DNA from: Streptomyces decoyicus
GTDB taxonomy: Bacteria; Actinomycetota; Actinomycetes; Streptomycetales; Streptomycetaceae
DNA length: 64,000 bases
Reading direction: 5' to 3'
NCBI RefSeq assembly: GCF_019880305.1
Contig: NZ_CP082301.1
Coordinates: forward strand, 3,534,001-3,598,000
Position numbers and translations under genes: made by a program. Below are positions 1-10,911 of the stretch, piece after piece. Below the pieces are notes generated by a model. That model ran no database searches, was not told the DNA's origin, and saw only the letters and a list, made by a program, of their open reading frames with translations. Each line of letters begins with the position of its first letter. The first letter of the stretch is position 1.

Positions 1-1403
<1,403 letters not shown>

Positions 1404-1767
1404 CTCACTCCTGCACTCAGACCTGCACTTCCGACCTGCACGTCAGATCGATCGACCTTCCCAGCCTAGTCGGCGTGGGGAGGAGGACCGCCGAGAGATA
1501 AATACCTGTGGATAAGTGCGGGAGACGAGTACCGGGAGATGAGGGGCCGTACTGCTGGCAGGGGTGGCCGTCGCCCCTGGCGCGGTCCGCGTGATCAACG
1601 ACCAGGCAAACGGATGATCAACGGCCGGGCACCGGCCGCCGCTCCCGTGCACGACGGTGCACCATTGATGACCGGCCCCGCCGCGGGACGCTCCGCCGTC
1701 GGCCTGCGGGGGCCCCGGCCCCGTCGCGGGCGCCTGAGGCACCGCGCCGCCGTTGTAACGTGCCGTC
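1404..1767. other. intergenic region between ABC-F and hydrolase genes
   Basis: This 364-bp gap is divergent and should hold the promoters of both flanking genes. Three copies of CCTGCAC occur at 13-14-bp spacing near 1412-1443, just upstream of the ABC-F start. I see no convincing gene, RNA or terminator here. Confidence 0.5.
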
Positions 1768-2559
1768 ATGGCACCGGACATGGGCATGGCAGACAGGGCG
1801 GTGGAGACGGTGACGGTACGCGGGCTGGTCTACGGCCCGAGCGGCAAACGGCTGGACGTCCACCGTCCGGCGGGGGCGTCCGAGACCTCCGGGGCGGCCG
1901 GGGCCTCCGGGGCGACGCCCACCGTGCTGCTCTGGCACGGCATCGGGCCCGACGAGCGGGACGTGCTGGAGCCACTGGCGCGGACGACGGCGGCCCTCGG
2001 GGTGCTGGTGCTCGTACCGGACTGGCGCTCGGATGCCGCGGACGGCGGCCGGGCGCACCTGCTGGAGTCCTTGGCCTTCGTCCGCAAGGAAGCGGGCGGG
2101 CTGGGCGGCGACGGGGAGTCGTTCGTGCTGGCCGGCTGGTCGGCGGGGGCCGGGGCAGCGCTGGGCGTCGCGCTGCGGCCCGAGAGCGTGGAGGGGTGGC
2201 GGCCGACGGCGATGGTGGGCCTGGCGGGCCGCTACGACCTGCCGGCACGTACCACCGGGACCGCGCCGCTGGACGATCTCGCCGCGGGCCGGGACCCGGG
2301 CGTACCGGTCCACCTCGTCCACGGCAGCCGCGACGCCGTCGTGGACGCCCACCGCTCCCGCGACCTCGCCGAGGCGCTGCGGGCGGCCGCGGGCCGGGTG
2401 GTGACACTCCAGGAGCCGGACACCGACCACGCAGGCGTGATCATGACCGCATACGACCCGGCGGCGGACCGCTGCGTCCCGACGACCGCCGAGCACGCGG
2501 TACGGGCGGGGCGACTGGTGGCCGGGGTGCTGGCCGAAGCCGCCCGGGGCGGGGCGTAA
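1768..2559 (+). CDS. alpha/beta hydrolase
   Basis: A 263-residue cytoplasmic alpha/beta-hydrolase fold protein without signal peptide. The nucleophile elbow is GWSAGAG, the oxyanion-region motif LLWHGIG follows strand 3, and a late ADRL-like region is replaced by HGSRDAVVD, with the catalytic His in DTDHAGV near residue 217. These make an esterase or dienelactone-hydrolase-like enzyme likely, but the substrate is unknown. The gene stands alone, about 20 bp before a convergent gene. The chosen ATG is one of two nearby methionines (the other is four codons later). Confidence 0.85.
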   Translation: MAPDMGMADRAVETVTVRGLVYGPSGKRLDVHRPAGASETSGAAGASGATPTVLLWHGIGPDERDVLEPLARTTAALGVLVLVPDWRSDAADGGRAHLLESLAFVRKEAGGLGGDGESFVLAGWSAGAGAALGVALRPESVEGWRPTAMVGLAGRYDLPARTTGTAPLDDLAAGRDPGVPVHLVHGSRDAVVDAHRSRDLAEALRAAAGRVVTLQEPDTDHAGVIMTAYDPAADRCVPTTAEHAVRAGRLVAGVLAEAARGGA

Positions 2560-2581
2560 CGCCCCGGCCCCTCGTGACACC

Positions 2582-2917
2582 TCAGCGGCGCCCGCCTCCA
2601 CCGGACGACCAGGTGTTGAGCCTCCGTACGGCCTCCTCCAGCTCCCTGCGCCGGGTGTCCTGAGCCGCACGCTGCCGCGCCTCCGCGGCAGCGACGTACG
2701 GCCGGACGAGACCGCCGCCGTCACCGCAGAGCGGCAGCAGACCGGGCGGCACCCCATGGACGCGTACGAGGCGGCGCCGCGCCGGAGCCTTCGGCAGCCA
2801 GGCCGTGGCGGCGAGCACACCGGTACTGGTGCTCGCCCGATGACCGCCCCGCCCCGGAAGTAACCAACCCAGCAGTCGTCCGAGGATCGTTCGGACGGGG
2901 CGCGGCACTCCATTCAA
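2582..2917 (-). CDS. conserved small hypothetical protein (111 aa)
   Basis: A basic 111-residue protein with no recognisable catalytic motif. A short hydrophobic stretch near the N terminus (GRLLGWLL) precedes an Arg-rich C-terminal helix. I choose a TTG start because it overlaps the stop of the upstream gene by four bases (TTGA), suggesting translational coupling; a GTG three codons on is an alternative. Proteins of this look occur beside XRE/DUF397 pairs in Streptomyces. The function is not known. Confidence 0.55.
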   Translation of the reverse strand: MNGVPRPVRTILGRLLGWLLPGRGGHRASTSTGVLAATAWLPKAPARRRLVRVHGVPPGLLPLCGDGGGLVRPYVAAAEARQRAAQDTRRRELEEAVRRLNTWSSGGGGRR

Positions 2918-3129
2918 CGCGCGGCCGCCTTGCGGAGAACCTCGGCGAGGCGGCGGGCGGTCGCCGCGTTGCAGTTACCGAGGGCGACGAGCGGGACGCC
3001 GTAGACGCCCGCGAAGCCGGGCAGATCGACGCCGAGCGACGGCAGCGTGATGCCGTTGTCCTTCAGCGCGGAGCGCAGTTCTTCGGCGCTCTCGTGTACG
3101 TCGTCGGGGAGGGAGCGGTCGAGGGGCAT
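2914..3129 (-). CDS. small hypothetical protein (71 aa)
   Basis: A 71-residue acidic-to-neutral protein starting MPLDRSLPDD, with a helix-rich N-terminal half and a C-terminal LAEVLRK segment. An AAAGG ribosome site lies nine bases before the ATG. It is divergent from the XRE regulator at 3319 and coupled to the downstream 111-residue gene. Small proteins encoded opposite XRE/DUF397 regulators are common in actinomycetes. No function can be assigned. Confidence 0.6.
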   Translation of the reverse strand: MPLDRSLPDDVHESAEELRSALKDNGITLPSLGVDLPGFAGVYGVPLVALGNCNAATARRLAEVLRKAAAR

Positions 3130-3318
3130 GGAGCCGGACCTTTCTGTACGCATAGCAACGAACTGCTTACAGAGTGATGTGACGCGGCGTAGCGTGAAAG
3201 GGGGTTGGGCTCCCGGTCGTCGTCCGGGGACTGTGTGGAGCGAAGTAGTGGAAATACGGGGAACCGCCGGAGTCCGTCCGCAACAACTGTGAACCAGCGA
3301 CACGTACGGCGGTGCACC

Positions 3319-4176
3319 GTGGCACGACGCAAGGACATTGACGGCTCGGCCGGAGTCCCCACCTTCTATGGCAAGGAGCTGCGCTACCAGCGGGAGTTGG
3401 CCGGGCTCACGCTCTCGCAACTGGTCGAGGGCAGCTTCTACGGCCCGAGCCACCTCAGGGAGATCGAACGCGGCGAACGACGGATGCCGGCCGAGCTGGC
3501 CGAGCACGTGGACAAGGTGCTCAAGACGGATGGCTTCTTCCAACGGCGCTGCGAGGACGTACGGAAGGCGAGGAGGACCGGCCATGCCGAGTACTTCGAG
3601 CGCGTCTTGGAGGCGGAGAAGTACGCGGAGACCATCGAGGAGTGGTGTCCCACGCTCATCCCTGGGCTGTTGCAGACCGAGCCGTACATGCGGGCAGTGG
3701 TGCGGGCGACCCATCCACTGGCGCCCGACGAGGAGGTGGAGGAGAAGGTCAGCGCCCGCACGGCGAGGACCCGCCTCTTCGAGAGTGACCACAAGCGCCC
3801 TGAATACTGGGTGATCCTCCCCGAGTACGTGTGGCGCTGCCCGGTCCTCCCTGCGGCCGCGATGGCTGATCAGCTCGACCGCATCACGGAGCTGGCAAGG
3901 AGGCGCCGGATCGTTCCACAGGTCCTCCCGTGGAACTGCGGACTGCATCCCCTCATGACGGTGGGCTTGTTGCAGCTGACGACCTTTTCGGACGCTCCGC
4001 CCCTGGCCTACCTGGAATCGCAGTACAGCGGCGACACGATCGACGATCCGGCTCTCGTGAAGAAATACCGCAAGGCATACGATCGGCTCAGGGCCGCCGC
4101 ACTCGCTCCCGAGGCGTCCCTGACCATGATCGAGGCGGCCGCAGAGGACTACCGAAGTGACAAGCAACCGGATTGA
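3319..4176 (+). CDS. XRE-family transcriptional regulator with DUF5753 domain
   Basis: A 285-residue regulator. An N-terminal helix-turn-helix (about residues 10-70, LRYQRELAGLTLSQLVEG...LREIERGERRMP) is followed by the roughly 180-residue DUF5753 domain typical of Streptomyces BldB/WhiJ-type partners, with the family landmarks IPGLLQTEPYMRA and LEYLES-like AYLESQYSG. I use the GTG before ARRKDI because it gives the usual family length; in-frame GTG 3289 is possible. It overlaps the DUF397 gene by 20 bp. Such pairs act as regulator and small antagonist in development and antibiotic control, which is inferred here from family membership. Confidence 0.9.
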   Translation: MARRKDIDGSAGVPTFYGKELRYQRELAGLTLSQLVEGSFYGPSHLREIERGERRMPAELAEHVDKVLKTDGFFQRRCEDVRKARRTGHAEYFERVLEAEKYAETIEEWCPTLIPGLLQTEPYMRAVVRATHPLAPDEEVEEKVSARTARTRLFESDHKRPEYWVILPEYVWRCPVLPAAAMADQLDRITELARRRRIVPQVLPWNCGLHPLMTVGLLQLTTFSDAPPLAYLESQYSGDTIDDPALVKKYRKAYDRLRAAALAPEASLTMIEAAAEDYRSDKQPD

Positions 4177-4375
4177 CTTGAGCACCGCCGTCTGGCGCAA
4201 GAGCAGCTACACCAACGGCGACGGCGGGAACTGCGTCGAGGTGGTCGACGACCTCCCCGGCATCGTCCCCGTCCGCGACTCCAAGGACCCCCACGGCCCG
4301 GCCATCGTCTTCCCGGCCACCGCTTGGTCGGCCTTCGTCACCGCCGTCAAGGACACCGGCCTCCCTGGCGTCTGA
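4157..4375 (+). CDS. DUF397 domain-containing protein
   Basis: A 72-residue DUF397 protein with the family hallmarks WRKSSYTNGDGGNCVEV and VRDSKDP, ending in the FVTAVK helix. The GTG start lies inside the preceding XRE gene, so the two are translationally coupled. In WhiJ-like systems the DUF397 partner relieves or modulates DNA binding by the XRE partner; the same role is inferred here. Confidence 0.92.
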   Translation: MTSNRIDLSTAVWRKSSYTNGDGGNCVEVVDDLPGIVPVRDSKDPHGPAIVFPATAWSAFVTAVKDTGLPGV

Positions 4376-4656
4376 GTCCACCCGGCAAGCTAATCCACTG
4401 ACAGCCGGCCGCGTACATCGGCCCGTGCCGGTCGTCCGGGCGCTCTGGTTCCTCACCGGCATGCCCCTCCACATGGCCACGCGGCCCCCATCCGTACGCC
4501 GTGGTTTTGCCGTGCCGGCCTGCTGACATGATGTGACGCTCATGACGTGCGCCGGACAAAGTGACGAAGAGTCAGGCGGCTGCTGAACTCAGCCGCACCA
4601 GCAGGGGCCCAGCGGAAACGCCTGGGCCTCACCGGCGCAAGGAAGGTATGAGGGGG

Positions 4657-6105
4657 ATGAACTTCACGCGCACGCTGCGTGTGGTGGGCGGCGCGATGGT
4701 GGTGGGGGCACTGCTCTTCGGCACCGCGCCGGTTGCTTCGGCAGACCAGATCAGGCATGACCAGTGGCCGTTGAGGTCCTTCGGGGCTGACGACGTGTGG
4801 AAGGTCTCCACAGGCAAGGGCGTCACGGTGGCCGTCATCGACGACCCTGTAGATGGCAGCCACCCTGACCTCAAGGGAAACGTGCTTCCCGGAAGAAGCT
4901 TCCTCATCAGTGAGAGGGGAGCAGGAACGGCAGATTCTCCTTATGACGAGCGGGAGCACGGCACCGCCATGGCTTCGCTCATCGCCGGCCATGGGCACGG
5001 GCCCGGAGGGTCGGCAGGCGTAAAGGGACTGGCTCCTGACGCCAAGATCCTCCCTGTGGGGATTGACATCGGAGATGGCGAGTCCCCCGGAAGTGACGAC
5101 GTGTCATACGCTGCACCCTTGAGATATGCCGTGGACCACGGCGCGAAGGTCGTCAACATGTCTTTCGAGTCCTACTCGGAGACATCAGCTGCTGAAAAGG
5201 CAGCTGTCGCCTACGCCCGGAAGCGCGATGTGCTGGTCGTCGCGGCGTCAGGAAATTCTCACTCCGACATTCCTCGCGTTCCTGCTGCCGTGCCCGGAGT
5301 CCTTGCCGTGGGCGCAGTGGACATCGACCTGACGGTCTGGAAGTACTCCAACCACGGGTCGCATATCAAGCTGCTGGCCCCAGGGGTTCATGTGCGCTCC
5401 GCGGGCGTCGAGGACCCGTACAGGCTGGCCAACGGCACGTCGGACTCCGCAGCGTACGTGTCCGCCGCTGCGGCTCTCCTCCGCTCCAAGTTCCCTGACC
5501 TGACCGCCGGCCAGATCGCCAACCGCCTGGTGAAGACCGCCGGTCTGCCGGATGCCATGAAGGGCAAGAAGCTTCCCGACCCCCGGTACGGCTACGGCTT
5601 CATCAAGCCGTTCAAGGCACTGACCGCAGACATTCCCGCAGGCTCGGAGAACGGGCCGCTGCCTGCTCTCAGCGAGAGCGCGCCCGAGGTGCCGGCCAAG
5701 AGCAAGAGCAGCGGCGGTAATTACGAGCCCAAGGGCAACAAGGTCGCCATCATCAGCACCATCGGCGGTGTGGTCGTCCTCCTCATCGTCATCGTGGTTG
5801 TTGTCACGGTGACCGTGAAGAAGAAGCGCCGTAATGCACCACCTCCGGGTGGTCCTGGCGGTTATGGCGGTCCCGGTGGGCCGGGCGTCCCCGGCGGTTT
5901 TGCGCCGCAGCCTCCCGGTGGTTTCGTGCCGCAGCCTCCCGGTCCTTACCAGCAGCAGCCCGGCGCACCGGGCACCTACCCGCCCGGCCCCTACCAGCAG
6001 CAGCCGGGGGCGCCGGGCGCCTACCCGCCTGGTCCTTACCAGCAGCAGCCAGGGGCGCCCGCTTCGTTCCCGCCGGCACCGCCCACCCCGCCGCCAGGCC
6101 GGTAG
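4657..6105 (+). CDS. membrane-anchored subtilisin-like protease (mycosin type)
   Basis: A 482-residue S8 peptidase. It has a Sec signal peptide (about residues 1-30, ending APVASA), then a catalytic domain with Asp62 in AVIDDP, His101 in EHGTAMAS and Ser262 in NGTSDSAA. A single transmembrane helix spans about residues 363-387, followed by KKKRR and a cytosolic Pro/Gly/Gln tail. This is the layout of type VII secretion mycosins. The Asp box reads DDP where most mycosins have DTG. The tail carries three copies of a PPGPYQQQPGAPG-like unit (5937-6054). GGAAGG precedes the ATG by ten bases; an upstream ATG at 4648 is too close to it. No ESX genes are nearby. Confidence 0.9.
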   Translation: MNFTRTLRVVGGAMVVGALLFGTAPVASADQIRHDQWPLRSFGADDVWKVSTGKGVTVAVIDDPVDGSHPDLKGNVLPGRSFLISERGAGTADSPYDEREHGTAMASLIAGHGHGPGGSAGVKGLAPDAKILPVGIDIGDGESPGSDDVSYAAPLRYAVDHGAKVVNMSFESYSETSAAEKAAVAYARKRDVLVVAASGNSHSDIPRVPAAVPGVLAVGAVDIDLTVWKYSNHGSHIKLLAPGVHVRSAGVEDPYRLANGTSDSAAYVSAAAALLRSKFPDLTAGQIANRLVKTAGLPDAMKGKKLPDPRYGYGFIKPFKALTADIPAGSENGPLPALSESAPEVPAKSKSSGGNYEPKGNKVAIISTIGGVVVLLIVIVVVVTVTVKKKRRNAPPPGGPGGYGGPGGPGVPGGFAPQPPGGFVPQPPGPYQQQPGAPGTYPPGPYQQQPGAPGAYPPGPYQQQPGAPASFPPAPPTPPPGR

Positions 6106-6168
6106 CGCACCGCCGTAGCGAAGACGGCAGAGGCACCAGCCTGTACAAAGGCTGTCGGCCCCAACCTG

Positions 6169-6190
6169 CCCGGACTGCGTTCAGTCCGGG
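6169..6190 (+). terminator. putative intrinsic terminator after the subtilase gene
   Basis: An 8-bp perfect stem (CCCGGACT/AGTCCGGG) with a six-base loop, followed by GGCTTTCC. It sits 64 bp after the protease stop and before the convergent ispE end. Confidence 0.6.
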
Positions 6191-6288
6191 GCTTTCCGAT
6201 CCCGTGTAGGGCCTGAACGCACGTAGCCGCGGGCTGTGACCCCAGGGTGACATCGCTACCACGCCGGTTTCGAGAACAGCCCCAGCCC

Positions 6289-7194
6289 CTAAAGAACCCG
6301 CGCCCCCACCGCCGGCGCCTCCGCCACCCGCACCTGGCGGCAGGTCCCCGACGCCAGCAGTGCCGACGCGACGGCCTCTGCCGCCTCCGCATCCTTGACC
6401 AGGAAAGCGGTGGTCGGCCCCGAGCCGGAGACCAGCGCGGCCAGCGCACCGGCCGCGGTGCCTGCCTCCAAGGTCGCGGTCAGCGACGGCCGCAGGGAGA
6501 GGGCGGCGGGCTGGAGGTCGTTGGTCAGGGCCGCGGCCAGCACGGTGGCGTCGCCGGACTCCAGCGCGGCCAGCAGTTCCGGGGCCGCCTCCGGCTCCGG
6601 CACGTCCGTCCCGGCCGTCAGCCGGTCGAACTCGCCGTAGACGGCCGGGGTGGACAGGCCGCCGTCGGCGACCGCGAAGACCCAGTGGAAGGTGCCGCCG
6701 ACAGCCAGCGGGGTCAGCAGTTCGCCGCGGCCGCGGCCCAGCGCCGCGCCGCCGACCAGGCTGAACGGCACATCGCTGCCCAACTCGGCGCAGATGTCGA
6801 GGAGTTCCTCGCGCGAGGCGCCGGTGGACCAGAGTGCGTCGCAGGCCAGCAGGGCGCCGGCGGCGTCCGCGCTGCCGCCCGCCATGCCGCCCGCGACGGG
6901 GATGTCCTTGGTGATGTGGAGGTGGACGTGCGGCTCGATGCCGTGGCGGGCTGCGAGGAGTTCGGCGGCGCGGGCGGCCAGGTTCGTCCGGTCCAGGGGG
7001 ATCTGGTCGACGTCGTGGCCCTCGGCGGTGATCCGCAGGGACTCGGCGGGGGTCGCGGTGACCTCGTCGTAGAGGCCGACGGCGAGGAAGACGTTGGCCA
7101 GGTCGTGGAATCCGTCCGGGCGGGCGGCGCCGACGGCCAGCTGGACGTTGACCTTCGCCGGTACCCGGACGGTGATCGAGGTGGTGGTCGTCAT
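6289..7194 (-). CDS. ispE: 4-diphosphocytidyl-2-C-methyl-D-erythritol kinase
   Basis: A 301-residue GHMP kinase that phosphorylates CDP-ME in the MEP route to isoprenoid precursors. It has the N-terminal [14 protein letters not shown] motif, the glycine-rich ATP loop [17 protein letters not shown] (about residues 95-111), the LGSDVPF substrate segment and the C-terminal [10 protein letters not shown] motif. Its ATG overlaps the rsmA stop (ATGA), and the pair follows rpfB in the same direction, the usual actinobacterial arrangement. Confidence 0.97.
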   Translation of the reverse strand: MTTTTSITVRVPAKVNVQLAVGAARPDGFHDLANVFLAVGLYDEVTATPAESLRITAEGHDVDQIPLDRTNLAARAAELLAARHGIEPHVHLHITKDIPVAGGMAGGSADAAGALLACDALWSTGASREELLDICAELGSDVPFSLVGGAALGRGRGELLTPLAVGGTFHWVFAVADGGLSTPAVYGEFDRLTAGTDVPEPEAAPELLAALESGDATVLAAALTNDLQPAALSLRPSLTATLEAGTAAGALAALVSGSGPTTAFLVKDAEAAEAVASALLASGTCRQVRVAEAPAVGARVL

Positions 7195-8141
7195 GCCTGC
7201 TCTCCCCCTGATGTCTGCTCTCCCCCTGAGGCGCGCTCTCCCCGTGACTGCCGGATGCCGGGCGCCCCGCCCGGTCCCTTGTGCTCGGCGATCCGCGCGA
7301 ACTCCTCGACGGTCAGCGCCTCGCCGCGGGCCTGCGGCGAGACACCTGCGGCGACCAGCGCGGTCTCCGCGGCGGCGGCCGATCCGGCCCACCCCGACAG
7401 CGCGGCCCGCAGCGTCTTGCGGCGCTGGGCGAAGGCCGCGTCGACGACGGCGAAGACCTCCTCGCGGCTCGCCGAGGTCTCGATCGGCTTGTCGCGGCGT
7501 ACGAGGGAGACCAGGCCGGAGTCGACGTTGGGCGCGGGCCAGAAGACGTTGCGGCCGATGGCGCCGGCCCGCTTGACCTCCGCGTACCAATTGGCCTTCA
7601 CCGACGGCACGCCGTAGACCTTGTTGCCGGGGCGGGCGGCCAGCCGGTCGGCGACCTCGGACTGCACCATGACCAGGGTGCGGTCGATGGTGGGGAAGGT
7701 CGCGAGCATGTGCAGCAGTACCGGCACGGCGACGTTGTAGGGGAGGTTGGCGACCAGCGCGGTGGGCGCGGGGCCCGGCAGCTCGGTGACCTGCATGGCG
7801 TCCCTGTGCACCAGCGCGAAACGGTCGGCGCGCTCGGGCATCCGGGCCGCGACGGTGGACGGCAGCGCGGCAGCCAGCACCTCGTCGATCTCGACGGCGG
7901 TGACCCGGTCGGCGGCCTCCAGCAGCCCCAGGGTCAGCGAGCCGAGGCCGGGGCCGATCTCGACGACGACATCGTCGGGCCGTACCCCGGCGGTCCGCAC
8001 GATCCGGCGGACGGTGTTCGCGTCGATGACGAAGTTCTGGCCGCGCTGCTTGGTGGGCCGGACGCCCAGCGCGGCGGCCAGCTCGCGGATGTCGGCGGCG
8101 CCCAGGAGGGGACCGGGTTCGTCGGTGGTGCTCTTGCTCAT
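7191..8141 (-). CDS. rsmA: 16S rRNA (adenine1518/1519-N6) dimethyltransferase
   Basis: A 316-residue KsgA/RsmA methyltransferase that dimethylates two adenines in helix 45 of 16S rRNA during 30S maturation. The SAM motif [12 protein letters not shown] (near residue 62) and the target-base motif NLPYNVAVP are present, as is [10 protein letters not shown] at the N terminus. The C terminus ends in short Gly/Glu/Ser hexapeptide repeats encoded by an 18-bp direct repeat (7198-7251) beyond the folded domain. The stop overlaps the ispE start. Confidence 0.97.
   Translation of the reverse strand: MSKSTTDEPGPLLGAADIRELAAALGVRPTKQRGQNFVIDANTVRRIVRTAGVRPDDVVVEIGPGLGSLTLGLLEAADRVTAVEIDEVLAAALPSTVAARMPERADRFALVHRDAMQVTELPGPAPTALVANLPYNVAVPVLLHMLATFPTIDRTLVMVQSEVADRLAARPGNKVYGVPSVKANWYAEVKRAGAIGRNVFWPAPNVDSGLVSLVRRDKPIETSASREEVFAVVDAAFAQRRKTLRAALSGWAGSAAAAETALVAAGVSPQARGEALTVEEFARIAEHKGPGGAPGIRQSRGERASGGEQTSGGEQA
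7198..7251 (-). repeat. 18-bp direct repeat at the rsmA 3' end
   Basis: Three head-to-tail 18-bp units (7198, 7216, 7234), the first two differing only in the last bases and the third more diverged. They encode the hexapeptide series SGGEQT / SGGEQA / SRGERA at the RsmA tail and end right at the coupled ispE start. Confidence 0.8.
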
Positions 8142-8163
8142 GCCAAAGCCTCGCTGCGCTCGT

Positions 8164-9318
8164 TCACCCGTGAAGCTTACGGCCGCAGACCGGCCACGGG
8201 CTCGCCCCCCGTCTGATGTAGAGCTTCTTGGCCCGGAAGGTCTGTTCCCGGGGGGAGGCGTCCTGGGGGCGGCCGCGGCCGCCGAGGGCCCGCCAGGTGG
8301 CGGCGTCGAACTGGTAGAGCCCGCCGTAGGTGCCCGACGCATCGACGGCGTGCGGCCGCCCGCCCGTCTCGCACTGCGCCAGCGCATGCCAGGCGAGATG
8401 GTCGGCGCCGCGCACGGAGGTGGGCAGCACCATGGTGCCGAGGTGCACGATCTGCGGACGGGGCGCGTGCACGACCTTGCTGTGCAGCCGCTTCGGCTTC
8501 TGCCGGACGCCGTTGACGGTGCGCACCCGATAGGTGACCCGCCGCACACCGGGTCGCCCCTGCTGGACGACCGACTGGACGCCGCGAGCCAGATGCGGAT
8601 CGGCCCGCAGGATCGTGCGGAAGGGGAGGCGCTCCTCGCGGACCTCCTTGGAGCCGGTGATGCGCATCACGGAGATGGTCTGGCCCTCGCGCGGGAAGCT
8701 GTCCGGCGCCACCGAAGTGGTGTCCTGGTCGCGCAGCGCGAGGCCGGCCTCGGCCAGCGCCTCGCGGACGGTGGCCGCGTTGGTGCGCACCCGGTACTGG
8801 CGGCCGTCGGCGACGATGACCACCGAGCGTTCGGTGCGTACCGCCAGTTCCATGCCGTGCTGCTCGATCCGCCGGGAGCGGGAGGCCGACAGAACGGCGC
8901 CCTCGGCGCGCACGCCGAGCTGGTGGAGTGCCCCGGCGACGGTGTCCGCGGTGGTCCACACCTGGCGGCGCTGTCCGTCGATGGTCAGCACGACCGGGCG
9001 GCCGTGCCGGACGACGACCTCGTCGCCGGTGCTCAGTCCGGTGCCGGGGGCGGGCGCGACGAGGTCGTGTGCGCCGATGTCGAGATGCTCGTCGGCCAGC
9101 AGGTCCTCGACGTCGTCGGCGAAGGTGTGCAGGGTGCGCGGGGTGCCGTCGACGGTGAGCCGGACCGCCTTGTCGTGCGCGATGAAGGCGGTGGTGCCGC
9201 CGGCGAGGAACGCGACGACCATGGCCCGGGGCAGCAGCCGGCGCAGCGCTTCGGGCCGTTCGGCGCGGCGTCTACGACGGCCGCGCGCGGCGCGGTGGCT
9301 GCTCTGCGAATGACTCAC
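8164..9318 (-). CDS. rpfB: resuscitation-promoting factor, RpfB type
   Basis: A 384-residue cell-wall lytic enzyme. A basic N terminus and one membrane anchor ([17 protein letters not shown], about residues 31-47) precede three DUF348 repeats ([48 protein letters not shown]), a G5 domain, and a C-terminal Rpf lysozyme-like domain containing CETGG, whose Glu is the catalytic residue, then [12 protein letters not shown]. Rpf proteins cleave peptidoglycan and help spores or dormant cells resume growth. GGAG six bases before the GTG at 9318 supports this start; GTG 9330 is possible. It stands just upstream of rsmA-ispE. Confidence 0.95.
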   Translation of the reverse strand: MSHSQSSHRAARGRRRRRAERPEALRRLLPRAMVVAFLAGGTTAFIAHDKAVRLTVDGTPRTLHTFADDVEDLLADEHLDIGAHDLVAPAPGTGLSTGDEVVVRHGRPVVLTIDGQRRQVWTTADTVAGALHQLGVRAEGAVLSASRSRRIEQHGMELAVRTERSVVIVADGRQYRVRTNAATVREALAEAGLALRDQDTTSVAPDSFPREGQTISVMRITGSKEVREERLPFRTILRADPHLARGVQSVVQQGRPGVRRVTYRVRTVNGVRQKPKRLHSKVVHAPRPQIVHLGTMVLPTSVRGADHLAWHALAQCETGGRPHAVDASGTYGGLYQFDAATWRALGGRGRPQDASPREQTFRAKKLYIRRGASPWPVCGRKLHG

Positions 9319-9487
9319 GGCGCGCTCCACATGCCACGGGATGCGGTTGACGGCCGGAATGTAGCGGAGTGAGGGTGACTCTCCAAAGTCGGTTCGCTAC
9401 GGACAGTGGTCGGATCGTGGGTGTTGACGGGCTTTGCGGGCGGCGCCGGAGGCCCGTCAGCGGCTGGTCGGGGCGGCTTCGGCGCGC

Positions 9488-10363
9488 TCAGTAACCGAAG
9501 ACCCGCGCCGTGTTCGCGGCGATGGCGGTGGCCAGTGCGTCCTCGGTCACGGCCTTGACCTCCGCCATCGCCCGCAGCGTGACCGGAATGAGGTACGGGG
9601 CGTTGGCCCGTCCGCGGTAAGGGGCGGGAGTCAGGAAAGGGGCGTCGGTCTCGACGAGGACCAGCTCGGGCGGGGCGACGGCGAGGGCGTCGCGCAGCGG
9701 CTGGGCGTTCTTGAACGTGACGTTGCCGGCGAAGGACATGAAGTAGCCGGCGTCGGCGCAGATCTTGGCCATCGCGGCGTCGCCGGAGTAGCAGTGGAAG
9801 ACGACCCGTTCGGGGGCGCCCTCCTCGCGCAGGATCCGCAGGACGTCGTCGTGCGCCTCGCGGTCGTGGATGACCAGGGCCTTGCCGTGCCGCTTGGCGA
9901 TCTCGATATGCGCACGGAACGAGCGCTCCTGGGCGGCCATGCCCTCGGGCCCGGTACGGAAGTAGTCCAGACCGGTCTCGCCGACGCCGCGGACCTGCGG
10001 CAGCGCGGCCAGCTCGTCGATCACGGCGAGCGCGGCATCCAGGGAACTGTCACCGCCGGGCTCCCGCGCCCCCTGCCGTGACCAGCCGTCCGGATCGCCG
10101 AGTACCACCCGGGGCGCTTCGTTGGGGTGCAGCGCGACGGTGGCGTGCACGCTCTCGTGGGCGGCCGCGGTCTCCGCGGCCCACCGCGAACCGGCCAGGT
10201 CGCAGCCCACCTGGACGACGGTGGTCACGCCGACGGAGGCGGCCTTGGCGAGCGCCTCCTCGACCGTGCCCTCCTGCATGTCCAGATGGGTGTGCGAATC
10301 CGCGACCGCCACCCGAAGCGGTTCGGGCAGCGGCGGCGGGGTGTTCTTGTCCTGCGGTGCCAT
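9488..10363 (-). CDS. tatD: TatD family metal-dependent hydrolase/DNase
   Basis: A 291-residue TIM-barrel metallohydrolase. The metal-binding DSHTHLD motif is at residues 22-28, followed by VGETGLDYFR, VIHDREAHDD, FHCYSGD and the ETDAPFLTP segment that closes the metal site. TatD enzymes are Mg-dependent 3'-5' exonucleases or deoxyribonucleases. It is transcribed alone, with about 30 bp to the upstream zinc-ribbon gene, so the two may share a transcript. Confidence 0.95.
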   Translation of the reverse strand: MAPQDKNTPPPLPEPLRVAVADSHTHLDMQEGTVEEALAKAASVGVTTVVQVGCDLAGSRWAAETAAAHESVHATVALHPNEAPRVVLGDPDGWSRQGAREPGGDSSLDAALAVIDELAALPQVRGVGETGLDYFRTGPEGMAAQERSFRAHIEIAKRHGKALVIHDREAHDDVLRILREEGAPERVVFHCYSGDAAMAKICADAGYFMSFAGNVTFKNAQPLRDALAVAPPELVLVETDAPFLTPAPYRGRANAPYLIPVTLRAMAEVKAVTEDALATAIAANTARVFGY

Positions 10364-10396
10364 GGCCGCGATCCTACGAGGAACCCGGCGCGGACC

Positions 10397-10846
10397 TCAC
10401 TTGCGGTGGTGCTGGAAGGGGTGCAGCAGGTCGGAGAGGTGCCAGTGGTGGCGCCCGGGGTCCTCCTCGGGGGTGCTGCCCGCGCGGTCCGCCCCGAGGA
10501 CCGGTTCACTCTTCTTCCCGCTGCCGGGCCGGCGCTGGTGCATGCTCGCGATCGCGTCGGAGACCATCGAGACCTGGCCGGAGCGCATGATGCGTACGAC
10601 GTTGCTGCCGCAGTTCAGGCAGGTGGGGCAGGTCAGCGGGGACGGGACCCGCTCGGCGCCCGCGTAGTAGACGACGTGCATCTGGCCCTTGCCGTCGACC
10701 TCGTGGACTATCTCGTACGCCTGCTCCCAGCCGTGGCCGCACCTCATGCAGGCGAAGGCGTAGGCCTCGTGTGCGGCGGCGTCGGGCCGGGGGACGGGGT
10801 GGTCTCCGCTGGTGGTGGCTCCAGTGGTCTTGGCGATCTCGCTCAT
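10397..10846 (-). CDS. conserved hypothetical protein with two cysteine pairs
   Basis: A 149-residue protein. The N-terminal half holds CMRCGHGWEQAYEIVHEVDG and CPTCLNCGS, a plausible zinc ribbon using four of five cysteines. The C terminus is basic and His-rich (GRHHWHLSDLLHPFQHHRK), and may add metal ligands. AGGAG precedes the ATG by eight bases. Upstream lie two TGGAC-type dyads (10859-10911), the nearer touching the ribosome site. I know of no function; similar zinc-ribbon proteins occur across Streptomyces. Confidence 0.75.
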   Translation of the reverse strand: MSEIAKTTGATTSGDHPVPRPDAAAHEAYAFACMRCGHGWEQAYEIVHEVDGKGQMHVVYYAGAERVPSPLTCPTCLNCGSNVVRIMRSGQVSMVSDAIASMHQRRPGSGKKSEPVLGADRAGSTPEEDPGRHHWHLSDLLHPFQHHRK

Positions 10847-10858
10847 GTGCGCGCTCCT

Positions 10859-10911
10859 CTTGTCCGCTGGACAAGGTCTCCGGGAACCGTTCGTCCCTCG
10901 TCCAGTGGACG
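10859..10911 (-). promoter_or_regulatory. paired dyads upstream of the zinc-ribbon gene
   Basis: Two inverted repeats: CTTGTCCGCTGGACAAG at 10859-10875 (perfect 7-bp arms, 3-bp spacer) and CGTCCAGTGGACG at 10899-10911 (6-bp arms). Their centres are 38 bp apart and both contain TCC/GGA half-sites. They look like two operators for one dimeric regulator, the proximal one lying against the ribosome site. Confidence 0.45.
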
